Assembly (NCBI GenBank): GCA_937893015.1
Contig: CALBJX010000097.1
Location: 1 to 18,519 of the forward strand
DNA from: an uncultured Verrucomicrobiales bacterium
GTDB taxonomy: Bacteria; Verrucomicrobiota; Verrucomicrobiia; Verrucomicrobiales; Akkermansiaceae
Direction of reading: 5' to 3'
Length of the DNA stretch: 18,519 nucleotides
Shown here piece after piece: positions 1 to 11,179 of this stretch (positions within the stretch are counted from its first letter, which is position 1; every line of letters starts with the position of its first letter). Under the pieces are notes generated by a model. That model searched no databases, was not told the DNA's origin, and worked only from the letters and a program-made list of their open reading frames with translations. The position numbers and the translations under genes are program-made.

Positions 1-999
1 GCCGTGGTGGTGCTCGCCTGCACGCAGGCAACGGGCATCAACTCCGTGCTGAACTACTCCGTCATGATTTTCCAGCAGGCGGGTCTGGAAGGCTCCGTGG
101 CCAACTGGGCTGACTTCGGCATGAAGGTCGTCAATATGCTCATGACCATCGTGGCCGTCTCCCTCGTGGATAAGAAGGGCCGCACCACGCTGCTCAAGGT
201 CGGCACGCTCGGCATCATCGTGGGCCTTGCGGGTGTGGGCACCATGTTCCTCACCGTGGAGAACAACCGCGCCGACGTGACGCCCATCGTGGCCACCGCC
301 GTGCAGGACAACGCGCTGAACCTCTCCGTGGAGGACGCCGTGAAGCTCGCTCTCTCCAAGGAGGACATCGCCGCTGTGCACCCCGAGTTCATCACCGAGG
401 GCAATGTGACCCCCGGCATGCAGCTCATCGTCACCTACAAGCAGGGCTTTGACAGCAAGCAGGCCGTCGCCGAGCTGAAGGAAGTCGGCAATGCGGAAGG
501 CGCCTCCATCGCCATCGCCAAGGAAACGGCGCTTGCCCCCAACTTCATGGACAAGATTTGCTTCTGGTCCCCCTACCTTGAGGAGGGCGCCGTGAAGGAA
601 ATCACCATCACCCGCGCCGAAATCGGCATGAAGCCCAACATGGTGACGGGCTGGGCCGTGGCCGGCTTCTTCGTGGTGTTCGTGGCCTTCTTCGCCAGCG
701 GTCCCGGCGTGTGCGTGTGGTTGGCTCTCTCTGAGCTGATGCCCACCCGCATCCGCGCCAACGGCATGGCCATCGCTCTTCTCATCAACCAGGGCGTGTC
801 CACCACCATTGCGGGCACCTTCCTGCCTTGGGTGGGTTCCGCGGGCTATTCCACCGTGTTCTTCTGCCTCGCGGGCTTCACGGTCATCTACTTCATCACC
901 GCCGCTTTCTTCATGCCCGAGACCAAGGGTCGCACCTTGGAGGAAATCGAGCAGTACTTCACCACGGGCAAGATGCCCGAGAAGAAGGAAGAAGCCTGA
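1..999 (+). CDS. MFS sugar porter family transporter, C-terminal part (5' end outside window)
   Basis: The frame is open from base 1, so the N-terminal half (TM1-6) lies outside the window. What remains matches helices 7-12 of the sugar porter family. Counting residues from the GTG at base 4, a QATGINSVLNYS helix (about 7-23) corresponds to the QQxxGINxxxYY segment of TM7. DKKGRTTLL (56-64) is the cytoplasmic G-R-[KR] motif after TM8. SELMPTRIRANGMA (243-256) is the PTRxR motif after TM10, and PETKGRTLEEIE (305-316) is the C-terminal PETKG signature. These proteins are inner-membrane H+ symporters or facilitators for sugars; the substrate cannot be read here. Between TM9 and TM10 there is an unusually long soluble loop (about residues 86-211), predicted periplasmic. 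A terminator follows at 1047. Confidence 0.9.
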   Translation, partial: AVVVLACTQATGINSVLNYSVMIFQQAGLEGSVANWADFGMKVVNMLMTIVAVSLVDKKGRTTLLKVGTLGIIVGLAGVGTMFLTVENNRADVTPIVATAVQDNALNLSVEDAVKLALSKEDIAAVHPEFITEGNVTPGMQLIVTYKQGFDSKQAVAELKEVGNAEGASIAIAKETALAPNFMDKICFWSPYLEEGAVKEITITRAEIGMKPNMVTGWAVAGFFVVFVAFFASGPGVCVWLALSELMPTRIRANGMAIALLINQGVSTTIAGTFLPWVGSAGYSTVFFCLAGFTVIYFITAAFFMPETKGRTLEEIEQYFTTGKMPEKKEEA

Positions 1000-1046
1000 T
1001 AGAACGACACATTGTCAGTTCCTGCGGCTGACGCCGCAATGTAAGG

Positions 1047-1081
1047 AAAGCGGTCCGGCGGAAACGTCGGGCCGCTTTTTT
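1047..1081 (+). terminator. Rho-independent terminator of the MFS gene
   Basis: AAAGCGGTCCG (1047-1057) pairs with CGGGCCGCTTT (1068-1078) with one T/G pairing, followed by a T-run on the + strand. A small hairpin TGCGGC-tgac-GCCGCA (1023-1038) precedes it. Confidence 0.8.
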
Positions 1082-1147
1082 GTGTGCCGGGATGCATGAT
1101 GATGACATTTTTTTCGGGCTTCGGACTCCGGACTTTGCCCTTTTTTC

Positions 1148-1175
1148 TTGATTCCTTACCAAGAACGGCTATACT
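1148..1175 (+). promoter_or_regulatory. σ70-type promoter of acnA
   Basis: TTGATT (1148-1153), a 16-bp spacer and TATACT (1170-1175). The predicted transcript starts near 1182, leaving a leader of about 40 nt to the ATG at 1223. The TTG codon at 1148 that opens a longer reading frame is therefore part of the -35 box and not a start. Confidence 0.6.
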
Positions 1176-1222
1176 CTCCCGCGAAACGTTTTTATCATTT
1201 TCTCCTTCATTCCGTTGACGCC

Positions 1223-3943
<2,721 letters not shown>

Positions 3944-3971
3944 TGTGCAGCGTCTGACGACGCTAAGATAC

Positions 3972-4007
3972 AAAAATGGTCTGACGTTGAACGTCAGACC
4001 ATTTTTT
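3972..4007. terminator. Bidirectional terminator between acnA and dnaN
   Basis: A perfect 16-bp stem, AAAAATGGTCTGACGT (3972-3987) with ACGTCAGACCATTTTT (3991-4006), and a 3-nt loop. The A-run and T-run ends let it serve both convergent genes. It is flanked by AGCGTC-tgac-GACGCT (3949-3964) and TGCGGC-aaa-GCCGCA (4011-4025). Confidence 0.85.
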
Positions 4008-4041
4008 CTCTGCGGCAAAGCCGCAAAATGACCTTCACCTC

Positions 4042-5127
4042 TTACAGGTGCATGGGCATCAGCACGTACAGGAACTCGTCCGCCACGCGCATGACACCGG
4101 GGCTGGAGGCGTCGATGAGATCGATGGAAACCTCGCCGTCACCCACGGCACGAAGGGGCGCAAGCACGAAATCCGCATTGAAGGCGATGGAAAGCTCGCG
4201 GCCGCTGTAATCAATCGGCACTTCTTCGGAGGCTTCACCCATGTTGGCACCGGCCTGCACCTTCATGGTGCCGGGCACGAAGTGGAAGCTGACGGTGTTC
4301 GCCTTCTCCGCAGAGAGCAGGGAGACGCGGCGCACGGTCTCGTTGAGCTCGGAGGCGGGCAGCACCACGCGCTCGTTGTAGCGGCTGGGAATCACCTGAC
4401 GATAGTTCGGATAGTTGCCGTCGATGAGCTTAGTCACCAGCACAGTGTCGCCGAAATCGAAGGCGGCCTGGTTGTTGGTGATGCGCACCAGCACATCGCC
4501 CGCATCGCCGAGCAGGCGATGCACTTCGGCGACCGCGCGGCTGGGGATGTCGATGGAAACGCTCTGGCTCTCGGGGAACTCCAGCTCGTTCTCGAAGAGG
4601 GCAAGACGGCGGCCGTCGGTGGCCACAAGCGTGAGCTTGCCGTCGCGGAAGGTGGTGTAAATGCCGTTGAGGACGTAGCGCAGGCCGTCATTGGCGATGG
4701 CGAACTCCGTATAGGAGAAGCCGCGGTTGAGCATGCCCTGCGGCACCTTGAACTCGCGGGATTCCTTGAACACGGGCATGCCGGGGAACTCCTCCGCGGC
4801 GAGGCCGTTCAGGCGGAAGCGGGCGCGGTTGCAGGTGATGGTGGCCACCGTGCCGCTCACATCGACGGTCACTTCGCCGTCGTTGAGCACGCGGATGATG
4901 CTTTGGAGCTTCTTGGCGGGCAGGGTGATGGCACCTGCCTTCTCCACGAGGCAGGGCACCTGCGTGGAAATGGTGAGCTCCATGTTCGTGGTCATGAGCT
5001 TCAGCTCTCCGTCCGCAGCTTCCAGCAGCACGTTGGAGAGAATGGGCATGCTCGGGCGCGTGGAAACCACGCCCGTCACCTTGTTCAGACCGTCGAGAAG
5101 TACCTGTTTCGCAAGAGAAAATTTCAT
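4042..5127 (-). CDS. dnaN: DNA polymerase III β subunit (sliding clamp)
   Basis: The ring-shaped homodimer that tethers DNA polymerase III and many repair factors to DNA. The protein is 361 aa (E. coli 366), which fits three clamp domains. Recognisable features are the N-terminal MKFSLAKQVLLDGLNKVTGVV, the ATDGRRLA segment of the middle domain, and the C-terminal FLYVLMPMHL, equivalent to the conserved YVVMPMRL end that forms part of the partner-binding pocket. The start is secure: AAAGGAG lies 4 nt before the ATG, the only good Shine-Dalgarno sequence in this window. dnaA does not lie next to it here, so this is not a classical dnaA-dnaN origin region. It has its own promoter and is probably transcribed separately from the helicase gene that ends 166 bp upstream. 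Confidence 0.96.
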   Translation of the reverse strand: MKFSLAKQVLLDGLNKVTGVVSTRPSMPILSNVLLEAADGELKLMTTNMELTISTQVPCLVEKAGAITLPAKKLQSIIRVLNDGEVTVDVSGTVATITCNRARFRLNGLAAEEFPGMPVFKESREFKVPQGMLNRGFSYTEFAIANDGLRYVLNGIYTTFRDGKLTLVATDGRRLALFENELEFPESQSVSIDIPSRAVAEVHRLLGDAGDVLVRITNNQAAFDFGDTVLVTKLIDGNYPNYRQVIPSRYNERVVLPASELNETVRRVSLLSAEKANTVSFHFVPGTMKVQAGANMGEASEEVPIDYSGRELSIAFNADFVLAPLRAVGDGEVSIDLIDASSPGVMRVADEFLYVLMPMHL

Positions 5128-5131
5128 AAAA

Positions 5132-5138
5132 CTCCTTT
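5132..5138 (-). promoter_or_regulatory. Shine-Dalgarno site of dnaN
   Basis: AAAGGAG on the minus strand, 4 nt before the ATG at 5127. It stands out because nearly all other genes here lack such a site. Confidence 0.75.
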
Positions 5139-5147
5139 GTTGAGTTT

Positions 5148-5176
5148 ATTGTAGCTATTTTTCAGGGGCATAGCAA
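5148..5176 (-). promoter_or_regulatory. Predicted σ70-type promoter of dnaN
   Basis: On the minus strand TTGCTA (5176-5171), a 17-bp spacer and TACAAT (5153-5148). The predicted start lies about 10-15 nt before the ATG, just upstream of the Shine-Dalgarno site. The rest of 5177-5293 is AT-rich with homopolymer A/T tracts and shows no clear terminator for the upstream helicase gene. Confidence 0.5.
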
Positions 5177-5293
5177 GCGAAAAAAAGGCACTTTCGCAAG
5201 ATTTTCTACCACTTTTTTTTAGGCTATACCAGATATTGTGTTGTATCGCTTTCCTACCCCACCGGGTGCCCCTGAAAGACGATGAGAAAATGT

Positions 5294-7975
5294 TCATCTG
5301 CCTGTCGTGCCCCCGGCGGCACTTTCCCCCACCAGCTCCATGAGCTCGTCCGCGCTGAGGTGGAGGAGGAGTTTTTCCATGCCGCCGCTCAACAGGGCAT
5401 CGGCCATCTCGCGCTTGCGGGTGAGCATGCGGTGGATGTTCTCCTCGATGGTGCCGCGGCAGATGAAGGGGTGGATGACGACGGGGTTCTTCTGGCCGAT
5501 GCGGTAGGCGCGGTCGGAGGCTTGGTTCTCCACGGCGGGGTTCCACCAGCGGTCGAAGTGGATGACATGGCGTGCGCGGGTGAGCGTCAGCCCCGTGCCC
5601 GCCGCCAGCAGGGAGAGCACCATGAAGGGCGGGCCGCCCGGCTGTTGGAAGGCGTTCACGCGCTCCTGACGCTCGGCCAGCGGGGTGCCGCCGTGCAGCG
5701 TGAGCCCGCTGCGCCCGAAAATGCCCGCAAGGAAATCGTGCAGCGGGTCGATGAGAGAGCGGTACTGCGTGAAGACCAGCACGGCATCCCCGGCCTCCGC
5801 CATGCGTGTCGCCAGATGCTCCAGCTGCTGCATCTTGCCGCTGGCGGCGGGGTCGTAAGTGGGCTCGCCGAGGTACTGCGCAGGGTGGTTGCAAATCTGC
5901 TTGAGCCGCCCGAGGATGGGGAGCACCAGCGTGAGCCGCGTGGCGGGGTCGGGCTCGTTGATGACGGCGCGCAAGTTCTCCGTCTCGCGGCGGTAGAGCA
6001 GGGTCTGCTGCGGGGTGAGAAAACACCACGCGAGGCGCTCCGTCTTGGGCGGCAGCTCGGGCAGCAGCTTGGGGTCGCTCTTCAGGCGGCGCAGCAGAAA
6101 GGGGCGCACGAGGCGGCGCAGGGCGGTGTAGTCGTTGCCCATGCCGCGCACCATGGCGGAAAAATCCTTTTCCGTGCCCAGCAGGCCGGGGTTGAGGAAG
6201 TCGAAGAGGCTGTGCAGCTCCGTCAGCGAGTTTTCCACGGGCGTGCCCGTGAGCGCGACACGGCGGGGCGAGCAGAGCGTGCGGATGGCGCGGCTGCGCG
6301 CGCTGTCCGCGTTTTTGATAGCCTGCGCTTCATCGAGCACCAAAGCGGGAAGCTCCGTTGCCGCCAGCAGCTCTGCCATGCGCGTGGCCATGCCGTAGGT
6401 GGTGAGCGCGAGATGCACGCCCTGCAAAAGGGCGGCGGGGTTGCGGCGGAGGGTTTCCGTCTGTTTGGCGGAGAGGGCGTAGGGGTGCAGCAGGCGCACG
6501 GAGAGCTGCGGGGCAAAGCGCACCAGCTCCTCCTGCCAGTTGGTGAGCAGCGAGGCGGGGGCCACGATGAGCGCGGCGCGGGAGGAAAGGGCCCCCGCCG
6601 CATGCAGGTGCGAGAGCCACGCGATGACCTGCAGCGTCTTGCCGAGCCCCATGTCGTCCGCCAGGCAGGCCCCGAAGCCCGCCTCCGTCACGTTCAGCAA
6701 AAAGCGCACGCCGTCCCGCTGGTAGGGGCGGAGCCGCGAGCCCAACGCGGGCGGCAGCTGCGGCTCCGCCTGCCCGAATTGCAGCTGCGAGAGCGCGAGC
6801 GTGAGCCGCGTGCCCGCCGTCACGCGCACGCCGTCCTCTGCGGGCGGCAGCTGGGCGGGGCGTTGCGTCTTGGGGGAGAGCAGCCAGCGCAGACCCGCGA
6901 GCAGCGGGATGCCCCCCGCCGCCATGTGCGCCGCCTGCCGCCAGCTATCCAACAATGTTTGCAGGCGCTCGCGGTCCAGCCGCACCCACTCGCCGCGGAA
7001 GCGCACCAGTCCGTCATCCTCGCCGGAGAGCAGCTCCTCCAGCTCCTCCTCCGTCAGGTAGCGGTCGCCGAGAGCCACCTGCGGGATGAAGCGCAGCAGG
7101 GAGCCGATGTGCAGGGCAGGGGCGCGGTCCGGCTTGCTGCCGCCATTCTCTTCCGGGTCGAGCTTCACCTCCAGTTCCGCGCGCGGGGGCGTGCTTTTCC
7201 AAAGGTTGACGATGCGCGTCTCAATGCCCGCCTCCTCCAGCAGGGGCAGCGTTTCCAGAAAATCGTAGGCTTGCCTCGCACTCCAGCCGCTCGGTTTGTA
7301 CACACCGCGGCTGTCAATGAGCTCGCGAAGAAAGGGGCTTTTCTCCGCCACCTGTTGCAGCGGGCGCAGCAGGGCGAGCAGGGCGTTGCGGTCGTTCGCG
7401 CAGAGCTGTGCCGCCATGCCGAGGGGCGCGTGGCGCGGGCGCCCGTCCGCACCCGCCTTGTGGATGAAAGTGGCCAAGAAGGCGAAGGGCACGGCATCCG
7501 CCCCCTCGCCCGCGTTCTCCGCGAGGTGGAAGCAGAGCGTGCCGAGCTGCCGCCAGCCCTCGCCCATGCGGCACAGGTACTCTTCTGCGGTGCAGCATTC
7601 GCGCACGGCGGCGCGTTGCAGGGCAAGCTCCAGCCCGCCGAACCAATGTTGCAGCATCCCGGCGGAGACAGGCGCACCATGCAGCGGCGGCATGGCCTCC
7701 AGCCACGCGGCGGCGGTGCGGGCATCGGGTGTCATCGTGGCTGCACTCACCTCCTCCCCGCGGCGCAGGGTGCGCAGGTAGTGCATGAGCTGAGCCTGCG
7801 CACGCTCCCGCAGCCACGCCATGGCGGGGCTCGCCCCCGCAGGCAGCCCGAAGCGCACCATGTCCAACAGCCCTGCGGCGGGTAGGTAGGCCGTCGCACG
7901 TGCCAGCCGCGGCAAGGCCCCCTCCGGGCAGAGCCGCAGACCTCCGCTATCCGTTACGATGAGGTGGAGCTGCAC
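5294..7975 (-). CDS. SNF2/RapA-family DEAD/DEAH-box ATPase (helicase-like)
   Basis: An 893-aa protein with a complete SNF2 motor in its C-terminal half: Walker A DDMGLGKT (440-447), DEAQ box (548-551), TGTPVENSLTEL (576-587), the helicase C-domain segment VFTQY (734-738), AAGTGLTLTRA (791-801) and motif VI QASDRAYRIGQ (818-828). Residues about 290-345 (FIPQVALGDRYLTEEELEELL, then RFRGEWVRLDRERL) resemble the SNF2-associated DUF3670 region. The N-terminal 280 residues are not recognised. Such proteins translocate on double-stranded DNA to remodel nucleoprotein complexes; the substrate is unknown. The GTG at 7975 is the conventional start but has no Shine-Dalgarno; an in-frame CTG at 8002 has GGAGG 5 nt upstream. 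It follows map by about 40 nt, so co-transcription is likely. Confidence 0.9.
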   Translation of the reverse strand: MQLHLIVTDSGGLRLCPEGALPRLARATAYLPAAGLLDMVRFGLPAGASPAMAWLRERAQAQLMHYLRTLRRGEEVSAATMTPDARTAAAWLEAMPPLHGAPVSAGMLQHWFGGLELALQRAAVRECCTAEEYLCRMGEGWRQLGTLCFHLAENAGEGADAVPFAFLATFIHKAGADGRPRHAPLGMAAQLCANDRNALLALLRPLQQVAEKSPFLRELIDSRGVYKPSGWSARQAYDFLETLPLLEEAGIETRIVNLWKSTPPRAELEVKLDPEENGGSKPDRAPALHIGSLLRFIPQVALGDRYLTEEELEELLSGEDDGLVRFRGEWVRLDRERLQTLLDSWRQAAHMAAGGIPLLAGLRWLLSPKTQRPAQLPPAEDGVRVTAGTRLTLALSQLQFGQAEPQLPPALGSRLRPYQRDGVRFLLNVTEAGFGACLADDMGLGKTLQVIAWLSHLHAAGALSSRAALIVAPASLLTNWQEELVRFAPQLSVRLLHPYALSAKQTETLRRNPAALLQGVHLALTTYGMATRMAELLAATELPALVLDEAQAIKNADSARSRAIRTLCSPRRVALTGTPVENSLTELHSLFDFLNPGLLGTEKDFSAMVRGMGNDYTALRRLVRPFLLRRLKSDPKLLPELPPKTERLAWCFLTPQQTLLYRRETENLRAVINEPDPATRLTLVLPILGRLKQICNHPAQYLGEPTYDPAASGKMQQLEHLATRMAEAGDAVLVFTQYRSLIDPLHDFLAGIFGRSGLTLHGGTPLAERQERVNAFQQPGGPPFMVLSLLAAGTGLTLTRARHVIHFDRWWNPAVENQASDRAYRIGQKNPVVIHPFICRGTIEENIHRMLTRKREMADALLSGGMEKLLLHLSADELMELVGESAAGGTTGR

Positions 7976-8014
7976 GGGGAAAGTCTGACAGGTCGAACGC
8001 AGTCCGGCCTCCGG

Positions 8015-8809
8015 TTACAAGGTAATCCCCAGCTGTTCAGGCAGTGCCACGCGGGGGCGCTCCGTCAGGATATCGCCGCCGTGGGAACCGACGGCCACGG
8101 TGTGCTCGAAATGGGCTGCGGGGGAGCCGTCCGCGGTGACGGCGGTCCACTCGTCCTCCAACACGCGGACGCGGAAGGAACCGAGAGTAATCATGGGCTC
8201 GATGGCCAGAATCATGCCGCGCTTGAGGCGGGGAAGATGGTAATTCGGGCGGTAGTTCGGGATTTGCGGCTCCTCGTGCAGGTGGCGACCCACGCCGTGG
8301 CCCACGTAATCACGCACGATGCCGAAGCCGAAGGGCCGCACATAATCTTCAATTGCGCCGCAGACATCGAGCAGGGAGTTGCCCTGCTTGGCCTCCGCAA
8401 TGCCGCGGAAGAGAGCTTCTTCCGTCACCGCCATGAGGCGCAGCACATCCTCGTTGCACTTGCCGACGCCCACCGTCATGGCGTTGTCGCCATACCAGCC
8501 GTCGACAATCGCGCCCGTATCGAGGCTCACGATATCGCCCTCGTGCAGCACGCGGGAACCGCCGATGCCGTGCACAATTTCCTCATTGACGGAGATGCAC
8601 AGCTGCCCGGGGTAGCCCGCATAGCCGAGGAAGGCGTTGCCGCATTTCTCGCGTTTGAAGAGCTCGGCGGCATAATCATCAATCTCCTTTGTCGTCACCC
8701 CGGGGCGGATGACATCGAGCATGTCCATCAAAATGCGTGCGGACACCTCGCCCGCCTTGCGGAGCTTGCTGATTTCATTCGGATTGCGGACAGGGATGCG
8801 TTCGGCCAT
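8015..8809 (-). CDS. map: Methionine aminopeptidase, type I
   Basis: Removes the initiator methionine from nascent proteins in the cytoplasm. With the ATG at 8809 the protein is 264 aa, the same length as E. coli MetAP. All five metal ligands fall at the E. coli positions: Asp97 (SLDTGA), Asp108 (GWYGDNA), His171 (GHGVG), Glu204 (LAIEPM) and Glu235 (HFEHT). His80 (VHGIG) is the conserved substrate-side histidine. The longer frame from the GTG at 8830 is rejected because the predicted transcription start is at about 8829. The leader is only about 20 nt and has no Shine-Dalgarno. The stop at 8015 is in frame with the downstream helicase gene, 13 codons before its GTG. Confidence 0.97.
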   Translation of the reverse strand: MAERIPVRNPNEISKLRKAGEVSARILMDMLDVIRPGVTTKEIDDYAAELFKREKCGNAFLGYAGYPGQLCISVNEEIVHGIGGSRVLHEGDIVSLDTGAIVDGWYGDNAMTVGVGKCNEDVLRLMAVTEEALFRGIAEAKQGNSLLDVCGAIEDYVRPFGFGIVRDYVGHGVGRHLHEEPQIPNYRPNYHLPRLKRGMILAIEPMITLGSFRVRVLEDEWTAVTADGSPAAHFEHTVAVGSHGGDILTERPRVALPEQLGITL

Positions 8810-8835
8810 GGTACAATAACGGTTGTTCACCGCCG

Positions 8836-8863
8836 ATTATACCACGACACCCCCGTTTGGCAA
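8836..8863 (-). promoter_or_regulatory. Strong σ70-type promoter of map
   Basis: On the minus strand TTGCCA (8863-8858), a 16-bp spacer and a perfect TATAAT (8841-8836). It decides the map start codon at 8809 and probably drives map and the SNF2 gene together. Confidence 0.75.
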
Positions 8864-8877
8864 GCCCCGCCCACGAA

Positions 8878-8910
8878 AAAACCATCTGACGCAACGCGTC
8901 AGATGGTTTT
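8878..8910 (-). terminator. Terminator of the AMP-ligase gene
   Basis: AAAACCATCTGACG (8878-8891) pairs with CGTCAGATGGTTTT (8897-8910). On the minus strand the stem ends in a T-run, TTTTTTCG. A small hairpin GCGCGGC-aac-GCCGCGC (8921-8937) lies between the stop codon and this stem. Confidence 0.8.
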
Positions 8911-8968
8911 CGTTTTTTCCGCGCGGCAACGCCGCGCCACTCTTCACAAATTGTAATTTGTAATTCTA

Positions 8969-11179
8969 TCAGGCTTCCCTGTCGTTCTCGCCGAGGGCTT
9001 CTTCGGCGAGCATCTTGCAGGAGCGGAGGTCGAGCTTGCCGGTGGGCAGCACGGGGATGGATTCCACGGGCACCACGTACTTGGGCGCCCAGAGGGTCGG
9101 AATCTCGCGCTCGGCCAGCGCATTGCGGATGGCGGTGAGGATGTTCTTTTCCTCCGACACGCGCTGATGCTGGGGCAGAGCGGAGAGCAGGACGAGCGCC
9201 TCGCCCTTCTGCGGGTCGGTCACGCCCGTGACGGCAATCTGCAGCGCACCTTCCTCATCGGAGGTGATGCCGAGAGCCTCTGTAATGGCCTGTTCCACGC
9301 CCTCGTGGGGCACCATCTCGCCGCCCACCTTGGAGAAGCGGGAGAGACGACCGCCGAGGTGCAGGAAGCCGTTGAGGTCCAGGCTGCCGATGTCGCCCGT
9401 CTTGAACCAGCCGTCCTTGAAGATTTCGGCGTTCATCTCAGGCTTGCCGACGTAGCCGTTGAAGATGTTGGCACCCTTGAACCAAAGCATGCCGCGCTCG
9501 GTGAGGGCGAGCTCCTTGGTGTCATCATCGACGTCCGTCACCTTCACGGCGATGCCGGGGAACATGGCGCCGATGCTGCCCTTCACCATGCCGGGGATGT
9601 AGAAGGAGGATCCCTCCAGCGGCGCGGCATCGGGCACGTTCACGCCGCAGACGGGAGCGGCTTCGGTAAGGCCGTAGCCTTCCATGAGCTTGACACCCAT
9701 CTCGCGGAAGCCTTTGTCGAGGTCGTCTTGCAGTTTCTCGGCACCCACGATGAAGTACACCACGCTGTCGTAGTTACCCTCCTTGGCGCGGCGCAGCATG
9801 GCGCGGGCGAAGGTGGGGGTGGAGCACACGAGCGTGAGCTGATACTTCTTGATGAGCTCGTTGAGCGTGCGGGCATCCGTGGGGTTGGGGTAGGAGACGA
9901 TGGGGTAGCCCATGAGCAGGGGCAGCATCATCGTCACCGTGAGACCGAAGCTGTGGAAGATGGGCAGGCTGCCGAGGAAGCGGTGCGGGCGGTCCAGCGT
10001 CAGGCGGCTGCAGCACTGGGCGACATTGGCCTTGACCATGCGGTGCGTGAGCACCACGCCCTTGGGCTCGCCGCTGGAGCCGCTGGTGAAGAGCATGATG
10101 GCCTCGTCGTTGTTGCGGCGGGCTTCCGTGTCGAAACGCTTGCAGATGAGGGAAGCGGGGGCCAGCTTGGCCATCAGCACATTGGCGATGAGCTTTTTCT
10201 TATCGAGATTCTTGAGCAGGTCCTCGACAAAAATCATCTGATTGTCCTCCGGCCACGGGAAGGTGGGCAGCTTTTCCTTGAACTTGCGGGCGGAGACGAA
10301 GGTGGTGAGGCCCGCCTGGCGCACGGTACTCTCAAACGCGGCCTTGGAGGTGGCGTAGTTGATGAGCACGGGGGTGACACCCGCCAGCAGGCAGGATACC
10401 GTGGCAATGATGCCGCCCGCACCCGGGGGGATGATGACGCCGATGCGCTTGTCGCCGCGGGCTTTGAGCAGCCCCGCCACCGTCATGGACACACCCAGAG
10501 CCTTGAAGAAGGGCAGCTTGGCGCCCGTCATGCCGTCGATAATCTCCAGCTTGCCGTTGGTGCGCATGGAGCGGACGATGTCCGTGGTGAGGGAGGTGGC
10601 GAGGAAGGGGTTGGCGGAGAAGAGCTCGCTGCCCTTCTGCATCCACGCGGAGAGCAGGCGCTCGCCCGTCTGCGGGCCCGTGTGCAGCTTGGGCAGGATG
10701 CACATTTCCTCGCGGCAGCCGGGCTCCACATCGTTGGAGAAGGTGCCGTAGTATTTGTTGTTGTAGAGACCGACGAACACGGGCACGGGGGAGATGTGCA
10801 GGCTGCCGACGGTCATCAGGAAGGGGGCGGGGACATCTGCAATGCAGCCGCGGCATTTGGCGGCCATGCCGGGCAGGAAGACGACGCTCTTGCCGGCGTC
10901 GAGGTGGTCCTTAATCTGCTCGCGCACGGCGCGGGAGGTGGTGTTGCGGAAGTCGAAGTAGGCAATCTCCACATCCTTCAGTTTCAGATAGGCCATGATT
11001 TCCGGTGCGGGCGGGAAGGTGGGGTCGACCAGATAGCAGACCTTGCCGTCCAACAGGTGGTGCAGCGCCTTGCCCGAGGCCACCGTGAGGCGGTTGGGCA
11101 TGTAGAAACCGGGAGAGATGATGTTTTCCTGCCCCGTCACGTTGATGGGGTGCGGAAGAAGCTGTTGCGGTTTAATCAT
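8969..11179 (-). CDS. Aas-like fusion: degenerate acyltransferase domain + AMP-dependent acyl-CoA/acyl-ACP ligase
   Basis: A 736-aa protein whose C-terminal two thirds form a complete acyl-adenylating enzyme: P-loop LFTSGSSGEPKG (363-374), EGYGLTEAAP (500-509), TGD (594-596), Arg611 and the catalytic lysine in LPTGKLDL (Lys715). This activates a fatty acid with ATP and passes it to CoA or ACP. The first 190 residues have the position and approximate pattern of a PlsC-type acyltransferase, as in E. coli Aas (719 aa). However, where HX4D is expected there is PNRLTVAS (28-35), and FPEG is represented by FLPGM (101-105), so acyl transfer is doubtful. Role, by inference: fatty-acid salvage into membrane lipids. 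The ATG at 11179 has no Shine-Dalgarno. The gene is probably monocistronic, with its own terminator at 8878-8910. Confidence 0.85.
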   Translation of the reverse strand: MIKPQQLLPHPINVTGQENIISPGFYMPNRLTVASGKALHHLLDGKVCYLVDPTFPPAPEIMAYLKLKDVEIAYFDFRNTTSRAVREQIKDHLDAGKSVVFLPGMAAKCRGCIADVPAPFLMTVGSLHISPVPVFVGLYNNKYYGTFSNDVEPGCREEMCILPKLHTGPQTGERLLSAWMQKGSELFSANPFLATSLTTDIVRSMRTNGKLEIIDGMTGAKLPFFKALGVSMTVAGLLKARGDKRIGVIIPPGAGGIIATVSCLLAGVTPVLINYATSKAAFESTVRQAGLTTFVSARKFKEKLPTFPWPEDNQMIFVEDLLKNLDKKKLIANVLMAKLAPASLICKRFDTEARRNNDEAIMLFTSGSSGEPKGVVLTHRMVKANVAQCCSRLTLDRPHRFLGSLPIFHSFGLTVTMMLPLLMGYPIVSYPNPTDARTLNELIKKYQLTLVCSTPTFARAMLRRAKEGNYDSVVYFIVGAEKLQDDLDKGFREMGVKLMEGYGLTEAAPVCGVNVPDAAPLEGSSFYIPGMVKGSIGAMFPGIAVKVTDVDDDTKELALTERGMLWFKGANIFNGYVGKPEMNAEIFKDGWFKTGDIGSLDLNGFLHLGGRLSRFSKVGGEMVPHEGVEQAITEALGITSDEEGALQIAVTGVTDPQKGEALVLLSALPQHQRVSEEKNILTAIRNALAEREIPTLWAPKYVVPVESIPVLPTGKLDLRSCKMLAEEALGENDREA

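Noticed and set aside
1148..1222. Upstream TTG start extending aconitase by 25 residues
   Set aside because: TTG at 1148 is the -35 box of a good promoter, and the ATG at 1223 gives the normal AcnA numbering.
4042..5293. Replication origin near dnaN
   Set aside because: No dnaA gene and no cluster of DnaA boxes was seen; A/T tracts at 5177-5260 alone are not enough.
5281..5298. GATGA/TCATC hairpin at the helicase stop as terminator
   Set aside because: Only a 5-bp stem, overlapping the stop codon, without a T-run on the minus strand.
5124..6029. Minus-strand open frame overlapping the helicase C-terminus and running to dnaN
   Set aside because: Pro/Arg/His-rich shadow frame within the helicase motif V-VI region.
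5282..7885. Long + strand open frame (867 codons) across the SNF2 gene
   Set aside because: Shadow of a GC-rich gene; the translation is low-complexity Arg/Ala/Gln/His, and the opposite frame has all helicase motifs.
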